45,084 nt of DNA from contig DQGR01000092.1 of assembly GCA_003524845.1 (NCBI GenBank), forward strand, positions 24,502 through 69,585. Direction: 5' to 3'. The position numbers were made by a program, and so were the translations under genes. Position 1 is the stretch's first letter. Every line of letters starts with the position of its first letter. Source of the stretch: Patescibacteria group bacterium (GTDB lineage Bacteria > Patescibacteriota > Microgenomatia > UBA10105). Positions 37,477 through 45,084 of the stretch are shown here, in pieces. The notes beneath the pieces were generated by a model, which worked only from the letters and a program-made list of their open reading frames with translations, did no database searches and was not told where the DNA came from.

Positions 37477-39192
37477 GTGAAAAATAAATTCACAACTCTA
37501 CTTCTTCTGGTCATTATTTTTTCAAGTGTAATCCGCCTTCTGTTTTTAACCCAAAGTCCGGAAGGGTTTGACGCCACAGAAGCAGCATTTGCTTACAATG
37601 CGTTTTCACTTCTGAAAACCGGACACGATGAAGATGGTAAACCATGGCCGCTGGTTTTGACGTCGATCGGAGACTATAAGCTGGTTGGTTACAGTATTTG
37701 GCAAATACCCTTTATTGCAGTATTTGGTTTAAACGAATTTGCCGCCCGGCTTTCTACCGCAATTTCCGCAGTGATTAGTCTGTTACTGATTTATTATATT
37801 GTCAATTCACTGTTTAAAAACCGGAAACTTGCGCTCTTGACTGTTTTTATTACCAGTATTACTCCCGGACATCTAATCCTTTCCCGGATGGCGTATGATC
37901 CGATGATTGCCCTGATGTGGATTTTAGCATCGATCGCGCTGTTTATTCGCTGGCATAAAACTAATTACTGGTATTTGCTGGTTGCCAGCGGTTTTGCCTT
38001 AAGCTGGGCCACGGCCACATACTATGCGGTGTGGGTGCTCCTGCCATTCATATTGATATTGTATTCATTCCATCTTTATAAAAAAATAGCCGGACAATCT
38101 AAATTATTTTCGTTTGCGCTACTGTTGTTTTTACCAGTCGTAACGTTTGGTTATTTATTTACCACAACCCGTGGTGAGCGGCTTGGTCAGGACAGCACAT
38201 TCCAGGTGCATGCACAGCCGTTACTTGAAGAACAGATCAGAGAAGATCAGCATGCGTTTCCGTTTGTGGTCACTCGGCTTTTCCACAATAAGCTGGTTTT
38301 TTATCCGCAACAACTGCTAAAAAATCTGTTCACTAATTTAAGCTTTGACCTCTTGTTTTTAAATGGCGACAAAATCGACCGCCGGTTCTGGGTGCCGTAC
38401 CAGGGTGTGTTACTTTTGTGGAGCGCACCGTTTTTGTTATTAGGTCTATTGTATTTCTGGAAATACCATTTGGTTTACAAAAACCTGCTGCTATTAGGTG
38501 GAATTGGATTAACTTTTCTTGGTAGCAGTTTTTCCGAATTCGGGTCTGAAACAGAGCGAACGTTATTTGCCGCACCGTTATTTGCGTTGCTAGTCAGTTA
38601 TGGGTTATTGGTGCTCTTCGACAGAGCTAAGCGTTATCCGTTATTTGTTTCTGCCACTTTTCTCATGCTATTGGCTTTGTTGCTGGGTGTAAACAGCGCG
38701 TACTTTAACCATCAATATTTCTGGCATGCCAATATACATGAGCCGTGGGGTAGAAATTATGGGATGCGGGAGATGCTCTCCTTGCTGCCTGAATTTGCTT
38801 CGAAGTACCGGAAGATTGTCATCCCGGATAGCGCTTATATTTTTTATTATTTTTATAACAACGTTGCGCCAGAACAGGCACAGCAGGAGGCAAAGCTCCG
38901 GTTAAGTCAAGGTAATTTTTTGGGACTCAAATTACGAAAACAAGTGGGTGAGTATCTGACCACGCCAATTAACTGCCCGACAAACGGACAGGTTAACGTG
39001 CTTTACGTCTGTCAAGGCAGACAAATACCCCGAAACAGTAAAATTATTAAAATCATCAGGTTTAGAGACGAACAGCCGGCGTTTATACTTCTGGAATTTA
39101 CTCCGGCTGCATCACCAGAAGAATTGCCAAAATTTGTCAGCTTCATGGATTCATCAGGCCTTATTAGTGAAGGTAGTGAAAATTACTGGTGA
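37477..39192 (+). CDS. GT39-like membrane glycosyltransferase
   Basis: This 571-residue protein has about eleven hydrophobic spans. The first outer loop reads P-E-G-F-D-A-T-E-A-A-F-A-Y-N-A, an Asp/Glu-containing loop like the catalytic DE motif of the PMT/ArnT (GT39/GT83) superfamily. It is followed by G-L-N-E-F-A-A-R-L-S-T-A-I, the A-R-L-x-S-A family block. Such enzymes transfer sugars from polyprenyl-phosphate donors to proteins or lipids outside the membrane. It starts with GTG behind a TATAAT box. Acceptor and donor are unknown. Confidence 0.87.
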   Translation: MKNKFTTLLLLVIIFSSVIRLLFLTQSPEGFDATEAAFAYNAFSLLKTGHDEDGKPWPLVLTSIGDYKLVGYSIWQIPFIAVFGLNEFAARLSTAISAVISLLLIYYIVNSLFKNRKLALLTVFITSITPGHLILSRMAYDPMIALMWILASIALFIRWHKTNYWYLLVASGFALSWATATYYAVWVLLPFILILYSFHLYKKIAGQSKLFSFALLLFLPVVTFGYLFTTTRGERLGQDSTFQVHAQPLLEEQIREDQHAFPFVVTRLFHNKLVFYPQQLLKNLFTNLSFDLLFLNGDKIDRRFWVPYQGVLLLWSAPFLLLGLLYFWKYHLVYKNLLLLGGIGLTFLGSSFSEFGSETERTLFAAPLFALLVSYGLLVLFDRAKRYPLFVSATFLMLLALLLGVNSAYFNHQYFWHANIHEPWGRNYGMREMLSLLPEFASKYRKIVIPDSAYIFYYFYNNVAPEQAQQEAKLRLSQGNFLGLKLRKQVGEYLTTPINCPTNGQVNVLYVCQGRQIPRNSKIIKIIRFRDEQPAFILLEFTPAASPEELPKFVSFMDSSGLISEGSENYW

Positions 39193-39206
39193 AGGGAAGC
39201 GCGATT

Positions 39207-40646
39207 TTAGGTTTTGGTACCGCGTAAATACACAGCCTGCCAAGGGATAAAATTGGAATAAAATGTTTTTTCAAACATCACCTCACTGTTTTTTCGCACC
39301 TTGTAGTCAAACGCCGCTTTAATTCCAGAATTGGCCCAGTCAACCTGCTTTACCGTGCCCACGGGTAGGGTTGGATCATCCTGATACAAGTCTGGCGGAG
39401 CGGGTTTACTATCCCACAACTGGGTGTTTGAAAGTTCAACTGACCGGCCGTCACTCGTACCATACAACTCAAAAGTCAGGTGCGTATTAGTGGTGTCAGT
39501 TTTGGCCTGGATGAGGATATGGGCTGGCGTGTTATTGGTAAATTTAAGATCATACGAAGGAGCATAGACGGTGGCGTCAAACCCCGGTTTCCATCCGCCC
39601 TGCTCATAATAACCTACACGGTATGAGTGGGCATGCCGTTCTACAATTGGCAAACCGGAATTAAGCACAGCCCGGAACAGTGTGGTTGAAACTTGGCATA
39701 CACCACCGCCGTCATCCAGAACCGTGCGGCCGCTTTTAATTACATACGCTTGTTTATATCCGGTGGCAGCAGAGATGTCGCCAACTGTATCGTTGAATGA
39801 AAACGTGGTTCCGGGTGGAATTAATACGCCGTTAATGCGAGAGGCGGCGAGCGCGACATTGTGAATCCGGCCCGGAATTGAGCCCTTAAACCATGACTCG
39901 CCCTGTCCCAGTAACACCTTAAGCCCATACCCGTTTACCTGATCGGTTTTAATGAGCGGTTCCTGAGTAATCACTGGAAGTGTAAACTCCAGAGAATTTG
40001 TGGCGGTTTGCGCGTAGGGTAAAGTGGCGAGAGTTTCGTTAAACTTTCGTTTTATTTGTACAACATCCACTTTTCGACCCGGTTTGGCTGGTTTAAACGC
40101 CGTGACCCGGCCATCGACAAATTCAAATAAAGCGTTTTCCGCTTCGACGTCAATTTCCAAAGCCAGTTGATTTAAAAGCTCGTCAAGGTGGGTTTCATCC
40201 CAGTAAAACATCGGCTGCAGCATAATACCCTCCTGTTGTGCTTTTAATTTGAGATACAGATCAGTTAACCGGTTGCCGCTTCTGCCCAGACTATATGCTT
40301 GCGTGGCGGAGAGGGTTGCGTCAAAACCGATATTGAGTGACTCGGCGGAGAGTGTGGCCACGCTGTCCTCGAATGTAAATGTAAAGGAAAGCTTATTAAA
40401 AAGTGAGTTACGCTCGCGCCAATAACTGATAACTGCATCGCGGGTAAGTCCGCCAGCTGACAATTCAGCTATTTCTATGCCCGGGTAGACCAGGTTTTTA
40501 TACCGCTCCTCAAAGCTGTATGCATACGCGCTCATTACTAATGCCACGATCACAAGTCCAATTCCAGTTCCCACCAGGAATTGCGTCGCCATCAGCAGTG
40601 ACTTTTTTTGACTTCGGTGTGGAGAGGAACCTTTTTTCTTTTTCAT
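39207..40646 (-). CDS. VanW family protein
   Basis: This 479-residue membrane-anchored protein has a basic N-terminus (M-K-K-K-K-G-S-S-P-H-R-S-Q-K-K), one span (about 17-40) and a YoaR/peptidoglycan-binding-like domain. The VanW domain spans about 245-400: G-T-T-F-S-F-N-D-T-V-G, D-D-G-G-G-V-C-Q-V-S-T-T-L-F-R-A and H-S-Y-R-V-G-Y-Y are its core. VanW is linked to vancomycin resistance clusters but its function is unknown; recent interpretations favour a cell-wall role. It is divergent from the solute-binding protein gene, and a TATAAT (complement of 40689-40694) could serve it. Confidence 0.92.
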   Translation of the reverse strand: MKKKKGSSPHRSQKKSLLMATQFLVGTGIGLVIVALVMSAYAYSFEERYKNLVYPGIEIAELSAGGLTRDAVISYWRERNSLFNKLSFTFTFEDSVATLSAESLNIGFDATLSATQAYSLGRSGNRLTDLYLKLKAQQEGIMLQPMFYWDETHLDELLNQLALEIDVEAENALFEFVDGRVTAFKPAKPGRKVDVVQIKRKFNETLATLPYAQTATNSLEFTLPVITQEPLIKTDQVNGYGLKVLLGQGESWFKGSIPGRIHNVALAASRINGVLIPPGTTFSFNDTVGDISAATGYKQAYVIKSGRTVLDDGGGVCQVSTTLFRAVLNSGLPIVERHAHSYRVGYYEQGGWKPGFDATVYAPSYDLKFTNNTPAHILIQAKTDTTNTHLTFELYGTSDGRSVELSNTQLWDSKPAPPDLYQDDPTLPVGTVKQVDWANSGIKAAFDYKVRKNSEVMFEKTFYSNFIPWQAVYLRGTKT

Positions 40647-40740
40647 TAATTTGGTACGCTTATTGCGTCAAGTTGCTGGTAAGTAGGTATTATACAGCGT
40701 ATGCTGTAATTTGCCGAGTGAAGAAACTGGCGTCATCCTC

Positions 40741-40769
40741 TTGCACAGCGTGTGTACAAACAGTATGAT
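40741..40769 (+). promoter_or_regulatory. Promoter of the solute-binding protein gene
   Basis: TTGCAC (40741-40746) is separated by 17 bases from TATGAT (40764-40769). The ATG at 40782 follows 12 bases later, leaving a leader of only about 5 bases. Confidence 0.65.
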
Positions 40770-40781
40770 AAACTAAAAGCA

Positions 40782-42428
40782 ATGGATACCCTGCCAAAAA
40801 ATCAGTCAAATGATAGTAGTGACATAGCGTCGATTTCCGGTTCATACCCTGAGGAAAAAACCGCACCGGCGTTTGGAGCAGAAAAACCAGCTGCTGAGTC
40901 AGCGCCGGCGCCAATTGGTGCAGTGACACCGGTGGCAACACCTGGCACAGAAAATCCCTCACCCGCATTTCAACCTGAAGCTGGGGCTATGCCCGTTAAT
41001 CCCCCCGCTCCCGAAGCGTCTCCATTTGCCAGTCCGGTTGTAAATGAACCACCCCTACCGCCACCACCTCCGTCCACTGCTGATAATCCGTTTACCATCC
41101 GTGCTGATACAGCTCCTGTTGCTTCCGGAGGCGGCAGCAATGTCAAACGGCTCATAGCAATTGCAATTTTAATAGTGGCGCTTTTGGCAATTGGGTTTGT
41201 CGCATTTACGGTAATTGGTAAGTTGTTAACGCAACAGCAGCCGGTCGTGTTACAGTACTGGGGTCTATGGGAAAATGACCAGGTATTGACCCCGGTTATC
41301 GAAGCATATCAAAAGAGTCACCCGAATATTCAGATTGTCTATTCCCGTCAGTCGCCGCGCCAATACCGGGAAACTTTGCAGGCACGGATTGGGAGAGGGG
41401 AAGGACCGGATATTTTCCGTTTTCACAACACTTGGGTGCCGATGCTCGGAGAAGAACTTGCTCCGGCTGGTAAAATCGGTTACACGCCCGCAGAATTTCA
41501 ACAAACATTTTATCCAGTCATGTCGAGTGATCTTGTAGTTGGTGAACAGGTATATGGAGTACCCCTGATGATCGACGGGCTTGGGCTTTACTACAACGAA
41601 GATTTATTGCGTTCAGCCGGTGTGACTCCGCCTACGACCTGGGAAGAGTTTCGTGTGGCAGCTTCACAACTGACGGTAAAAGATGAGACCAACCGGATCG
41701 TGACCGCAGGTGCGGCTTTAGGTGGGGCTACTAACATCGAACATTTCAGCGACATTCTCGCTGTTATGATGATGCAAAACGGAGTAAATCTTAACAATCC
41801 TGTTTCGGTTGAGGCTGAGCAAGCGCTTTCGTTTTACCGGCAATTTGCAGATCCTCCTGGTAATACGTGGGATGAAACGCTGGATAATTCGATTCTGGCC
41901 TTTGCGAGTGGCAAAGTAGCATTTATTTTCGCGCCTTCCTGGCAAGTGTTTACGATTCGCGACCTCAACCCACAACTTAAATTTCAGGTAATTCCAATTC
42001 CGCAACTGCAGGGGACGAATGTTGCGTGGGCGTCCTACTGGGTTGAGGGCGTATCGCAAAAAAGCGAACATCAGGATGAAGCCTGGGAATTTTTGAAATA
42101 TTTAAGTTCAAAAGAAGCAATGATCCAATTATACACGGAAGAAGCGAAATTGCGCTCGTTTGGAGAACCGTACTCGCGCGTAGACCTGGCGCAAATCATC
42201 AGTAATGACCCGTTTGTCGGCGCCTATGTCCGGCAGGCGCCAATTGCCCAGTCTTTCTTTCTTTCAAGCCGCACGTTTGACAATGGTATTAATGACCGCA
42301 TGATTAAATACTTGGAAGACGCCGTAAATAGTCAGGCGCAAGGAGTGAGTCCGGCTGCGGCCTTAGGGACGATGGCCCAGGGATTTAATCAGGTAATGCA
42401 AAGTTTTACTGCTCCTCCTGCCCGTTAG
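40782..42428 (+). CDS. Membrane-tethered extracellular solute-binding protein (family 1)
   Basis: This 548-residue protein has a Pro/Ala-rich cytoplasmic N-terminus (residues 1-120, with runs of Pro), one span at about 123-147 and a sugar-binding-protein domain. V-V-L-Q-Y-W-G-L-W-E, P-D-I-F-R-F-H-N-T-W and Y-Y-N-E-D-L-L-R-S-A-G-V are typical of the MalE/UgpB class. The lipobox used by Gram-positive relatives is replaced by a single-span anchor. No ABC permease or ATPase is nearby, so the transport partner is elsewhere or absent. The ATG at 40782 follows a good promoter; an in-frame start at 40752 would lie within it. The next gene starts 4 bases after its stop. Confidence 0.87.
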   Translation: MDTLPKNQSNDSSDIASISGSYPEEKTAPAFGAEKPAAESAPAPIGAVTPVATPGTENPSPAFQPEAGAMPVNPPAPEASPFASPVVNEPPLPPPPPSTADNPFTIRADTAPVASGGGSNVKRLIAIAILIVALLAIGFVAFTVIGKLLTQQQPVVLQYWGLWENDQVLTPVIEAYQKSHPNIQIVYSRQSPRQYRETLQARIGRGEGPDIFRFHNTWVPMLGEELAPAGKIGYTPAEFQQTFYPVMSSDLVVGEQVYGVPLMIDGLGLYYNEDLLRSAGVTPPTTWEEFRVAASQLTVKDETNRIVTAGAALGGATNIEHFSDILAVMMMQNGVNLNNPVSVEAEQALSFYRQFADPPGNTWDETLDNSILAFASGKVAFIFAPSWQVFTIRDLNPQLKFQVIPIPQLQGTNVAWASYWVEGVSQKSEHQDEAWEFLKYLSSKEAMIQLYTEEAKLRSFGEPYSRVDLAQIISNDPFVGAYVRQAPIAQSFFLSSRTFDNGINDRMIKYLEDAVNSQAQGVSPAAALGTMAQGFNQVMQSFTAPPAR

Positions 42429-42432
42429 CACC

Positions 42433-43311
42433 GTGACAAAAACCGCACAATCAATTCTGGCTACCGTCAGTTACAGCGATATTTTTGAATACCCATTAAC
42501 TAGAGAAGAACTCTGGAAATACTACATTGGTAATGCAGCCTCATATCAGTCGTTTACCCAGGAACTTAGTCGCTTGCTTGCGCAAAAAAAACTTCTTAAA
42601 CAGGATAACTATTACGTATTGCCAGCCCGGAAATATCTGACTCAGGAACGAAACGAGCGTAGAATAGCCGCGCAACTGAAATTACCCGTCGCCCGCAAAG
42701 TAGCCCGTCTGCTTGGGGTTATTCCTTCAGTCTGGTGTGTCGGTATTTCCGGAGCCCTTGCCATGCACAATACGCCAGAAGATGATGACATTGATTTATT
42801 TATAATTACTGCCCCGAGTACGCTCTGGTTTACTAGGCTATTAATTACCGTTACGTTAGATTTACTGAAATGGCGCCGCCGGCCTGATGATGTGATAGTT
42901 AAGGATAAAGTTTGCCTTAACATGTTTGTGAGTGCCGATCGGCTGGAATTACCGAGGAGACAGCAAGATTTGTACGGTGCGCATGAGCTTGCCCAACTTG
43001 TGCCATTGGTAAATAAAAAAAACACTTACGAACAGTTGCTCGCCCGCAATAAGTGGGTGCACAAATTTTTGCCGCATTTCAAATCATTTCGATTACAACA
43101 GGATTACTTGCGGTCATCAATGTCACTTTTCGTCTGGGTTGAAGCGGTGTGTTATCGGTGGCAGCTTTGGTATATGCGACTGCGGCGGACCCGTGAGTTG
43201 GTACACCGACAACTATTACAGCTGCATCCGGTGGATGCACGGCTGTGGGTACGCGACGAGTATAAATTACGTCTGTCAAGATTGAAAATTAAATCTTCAG
43301 TTGCTTTTTAG
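42433..43311 (+). CDS. Nucleotidyltransferase-fold protein
   Basis: This 292-residue protein has a winged-helix-like N-terminus (S-Y-S-D-I-F-E-Y-P-L-T-R-E-E-L-W), then V-G-I-S-G-A-L-A-M-H-N-T-P-E-D-D-D-I-D. This resembles the minimal nucleotidyltransferase GS...DxD signature of the Pol beta fold; Asp residues about 117-120 would bind metal. Two hydrophobic stretches (about 128-145 and 230-245) may be membrane-associated. It starts with GTG 4 bases after the solute-binding protein stop, so it is co-transcribed. The substrate is unknown; a small-molecule or glycan-modifying role would suit the context. Confidence 0.7.
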   Translation: MTKTAQSILATVSYSDIFEYPLTREELWKYYIGNAASYQSFTQELSRLLAQKKLLKQDNYYVLPARKYLTQERNERRIAAQLKLPVARKVARLLGVIPSVWCVGISGALAMHNTPEDDDIDLFIITAPSTLWFTRLLITVTLDLLKWRRRPDDVIVKDKVCLNMFVSADRLELPRRQQDLYGAHELAQLVPLVNKKNTYEQLLARNKWVHKFLPHFKSFRLQQDYLRSSMSLFVWVEAVCYRWQLWYMRLRRTRELVHRQLLQLHPVDARLWVRDEYKLRLSRLKIKSSVAF

Positions 43312-43368
43312 ATCTAGAACCCGTACGATTGAAATAAATCCCCACAATTATTATTCGGTGGTTCAGAT

Positions 43369-44040
43369 ATGACACGAATTCATGATAGACGTAAGGCATT
43401 AGAACTGCGTAAATTAGGAAAAAGCTACAGTCAAATTAAAAGCGAGTTGAGCATAAGTAAGAGTACTTTAAGTGGTTGGCTGTGGGAGTACCCATTAAAT
43501 AAAGAACAGATCGATTCTTTAAGAGGAAAAAATCCTCGCCGAATTGAAAAGTATCGGACTACAATGCGGTTAAAACGGGAAGCACGTCTTAACAGCTATT
43601 ATACCGAAGAAAAATCAAAATGGCTACCGCTTTCAAAAAGAGAGCTTTTTATTGCAGGCCTATTTTTATATTGGGGGGAAGGTGGTAAGAGTCTGAACGG
43701 TCAGCTAATAATTAATAATACTGATCCAAAACTGATTAAATTTATGTTGCACTGGCTTACTAATGTAATCTTTGTACCCAAAAATAAAATTAAGGCTTGT
43801 GTACATTTGTATATAGATATGGATATTCAAGCCGAAATAAATTATTGGGTAAAAGAATTGGGTTTACCCTTAACACAGTTTATCAAACCATATATTAAAA
43901 AGAGTCAAAGAACTAATATTGACCATAAAGGTTTCGGGCATGGTACTTGTGGACTTATGGTGAACGACGCACGCCTTAAGGAAAGAGTTTTAATGGGGAT
44001 TAGCGCGATGGCTGATTATTATAGTAAAATAGTCACTTAG
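43369..44040 (+). CDS. HTH protein with LAGLIDADG-like C-terminal region
   Basis: This 223-residue protein starts with a resolvase-like helix-turn-helix (K-L-G-K-S-Y-S-Q-I-K-S-E-L-S-I-S-K-S-T-L-S-G-W). The rest contains E-L-F-I-A-G-L-F-L-Y-W-G-E-G-G-K-S and I-I-N-N-T-D-P-K-L-I-K-F-M-L, which resembles a homing-endonuclease-like half (the AGL...EG/DG block, then NTDP). A G-F-G-H-G-T-C-G segment lies near the end. Its codons are richer in A/T and ATA than neighbouring genes, suggesting acquisition. The stop is two bases from the tRNA-Ile gene. It could be a degenerate mobile-intron-type protein or a domesticated regulator. The family call is tentative. Confidence 0.6.
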   Translation: MTRIHDRRKALELRKLGKSYSQIKSELSISKSTLSGWLWEYPLNKEQIDSLRGKNPRRIEKYRTTMRLKREARLNSYYTEEKSKWLPLSKRELFIAGLFLYWGEGGKSLNGQLIINNTDPKLIKFMLHWLTNVIFVPKNKIKACVHLYIDMDIQAEINYWVKELGLPLTQFIKPYIKKSQRTNIDHKGFGHGTCGLMVNDARLKERVLMGISAMADYYSKIVT

Positions 44041-44042
44041 AA

Positions 44043-44116
44043 GGGTCAGTAGCTCAGTGGTTAGAGCGCGTGTCTTATAAACACGAGGTTCGATGGTTCG
44101 ATCCCATCCTGACCCA
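44043..44116 (+). tRNA. tRNA-Ile with anticodon UAU
   Basis: A complete cloverleaf is visible. The acceptor stem is GGGTCAG/CTGACCC (44043-44049, 44109-44115), and the D stem is GCTC/GAGC. The anticodon stem is CGTGT/ACACG (44069-44073, 44081-44085) with loop CTTATAA, and the T stem is GATGG/CCATC with TTCGATC. The anticodon at 44076-44078 is TAT, which reads the isoleucine codon AUA. The discriminator is A and CCA is not encoded. Most bacteria read AUA with a CAU tRNA modified to lysidine by TilS; UAU is rare. Confidence 0.88.
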
Positions 44117-44199
44117 CAAACTAAATAAGTATTGTGGTGAAGTGATAACGAAGAACTTTGTTGAGAAAATAAATCTTAAACCATATTGGTTAACTACTC

Positions 44200-44913
44200 A
44201 TGAATGAGCAGCTGCCGGTAAAAAAATACCTACTCGCAATTCTTTTTAGTTTACTCGTAATTCCTGCGGCATTTGTAATAGCGCCAATTTTTTTGTTATT
44301 TAAAAATGTTACGGGTGTAAATTTAGGAGATTTGCTGGTCGGTTTGCCTTTCGGTCTCGGAATCCCTGGATTTTTATTGTCATCTTTAATTTTGTTTCTC
44401 CTGTTTTTAGTTAAAACATTGGTGCCGGCGGTTATTACCTGGTTCATAACTCACTCTAAAAAATTGGTTGGTGTAACATTTGTATCTGCAATTGCCGTTC
44501 AAATTTTTTCCAACCTTATTGTGAGTCCGACACAACAGCTTCAGGAACAGGCAACCCAACAAATTTTTCAGGAATTTGCCGCTGAGAAGGGATACAAGGA
44601 GAGCGTGGCAGTAGAGCAGCCAACATTTGATCTCATTGAACCTCTTCCAGTTGATCCTTACCCCCAATATGGACAGGCTTTTAGCAAGCTAATGGTTAGT
44701 ATTCCGGTTACTGCTAAAATAGAAGGACAATATCGGATAAAAACAGATTACAGCGCAGTTTACAACAGCGGGCGTGATGGATCTGAAACCCGTGAGGTTT
44801 ATCTAACTAAAGGTAATAATGTAGTTATAGTTGAGTTAACATCAGCCGACTTTAAACTCCCGATTTATTGGTTTCGCCAGTCAATTAGTCGGGTTGAGAT
44901 AACAGTTTCTTAA
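44200..44913 (+). CDS. Membrane protein of unknown function
   Basis: This 237-residue protein has three to four hydrophobic segments in the first 110 residues (L-L-A-I-L-F-S-L-L-V-I-P-A-A-F-V-I, then G-F-L-L-S-S-L-I-L-F-L-L-F-L and V-T-F-V-S-A-I-A-V). A hydrophilic C-terminal half follows, with a long Gln-rich helix and a beta-rich end (Y-R-I-K-T-D-Y-S-A-V-Y-N-S-G). I do not recognise the family. After its stop the same frame stays open for about 38 more codons, which may be chance. Confidence 0.75.
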   Translation: MNEQLPVKKYLLAILFSLLVIPAAFVIAPIFLLFKNVTGVNLGDLLVGLPFGLGIPGFLLSSLILFLLFLVKTLVPAVITWFITHSKKLVGVTFVSAIAVQIFSNLIVSPTQQLQEQATQQIFQEFAAEKGYKESVAVEQPTFDLIEPLPVDPYPQYGQAFSKLMVSIPVTAKIEGQYRIKTDYSAVYNSGRDGSETREVYLTKGNNVVIVELTSADFKLPIYWFRQSISRVEITVS

Positions 44914-45062
44914 TTTCGAACAGAAGAGTCGATTTTTGGTAAAGGAAGGAGTACTGAGCCGCAAGATTGGGAAATAGCGAATGAAACGTTTGATTTGGAT
45001 GGGGTTACGGTAATTCGAGCGTCTAATGATTAATCAATATTTTCACAAGGAAAGATGTTCAT

Positions 45063-45084
45063 ATGGAACTGGTAGTTTTGGTTG
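45063..45084 (+). CDS. Possible start of a further gene (cut by window end)
   Basis: An ATG at 45063 follows an AAGGA site at 45047-45051 and reads M-E-L-V-V-L-V to the window end. This is too short to identify. Confidence 0.3.

Overview
The window looks like a piece of a Patescibacteria (Candidate Phyla Radiation) chromosome around the replication origin. The evidence is gene content: a PrgI/VirB4/PrgK-like secretion cluster, DUF4012, VanW, a membrane-tethered solute-binding protein, many small single-membrane-span secreted proteins, a minimal dnaN-oriC-dnaA-rpmH-rnpA-yidD-yidC-jag block, and NAD salvage genes (nadD, nadE). UGA is used as a normal stop (for example in the ATGA overlaps), so the genetic code is standard. 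I could not place it in a lower taxon. No gene-free stretch exceeds 300 bases.

Layout. 1-2440 (minus strand) is an accessory array: the 5' end of a YcaO-like gene, a DUF433/DUF5615 pair, an AbiEii nucleotidyltransferase with its small partner, and a lone ribbon-helix-helix antitoxin. Related intergenic repeats sit at the module junctions. 2441-6900 (minus) holds nadE, a 1000-residue secreted protein with a glycosidase-like region, and nadD. 7138-15441 (plus) is a type IV secretion-like operon in the order PrgI, TraC-like, VirB4 ATPase, PrgK-like double peptidoglycan hydrolase, and an Ig-like membrane protein. 15448-18129 holds dnaN, a compact oriC with DnaA boxes and a DnaA-trio tract, and dnaA. 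18168-20174 is rpmH-rnpA-yidD-yidC-jag. 20171-25854 is an envelope polysaccharide block (Wzy-like, Wzx-like, RNase HI, DUF4012), followed by bL25.

From 26594 to 34791 come small exported proteins, efp, a secreted nuclease, valS, pyk and a frameshifted gene. From 34816 to 43311 come tsaD, an unknown gene, a cytidylyltransferase-like gene, a GT39-like glycosyltransferase, VanW, a tethered solute-binding protein and a nucleotidyltransferase. The right end has an HTH protein, a tRNA-Ile with anticodon UAU and a membrane protein.

Three patterns cut across the window. (1) Thirteen genes have a -10 box (TANAAT-like) ending only 6-9 bases before the start codon, usually with no Shine-Dalgarno sequence, which suggests leaderless mRNAs. 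(2) Short tandem arrays with a period of 7 and typically 4 copies occur at several unrelated loci (nadE, yidD-yidC spacer, three sites in valS, tsaD), with a different unit at each locus. (3) Palindromic repeat elements lie in frame inside tsaD and between accessory genes. These repeat systems, together with the repeat-separated accessory cassettes, are the most promising novel material.
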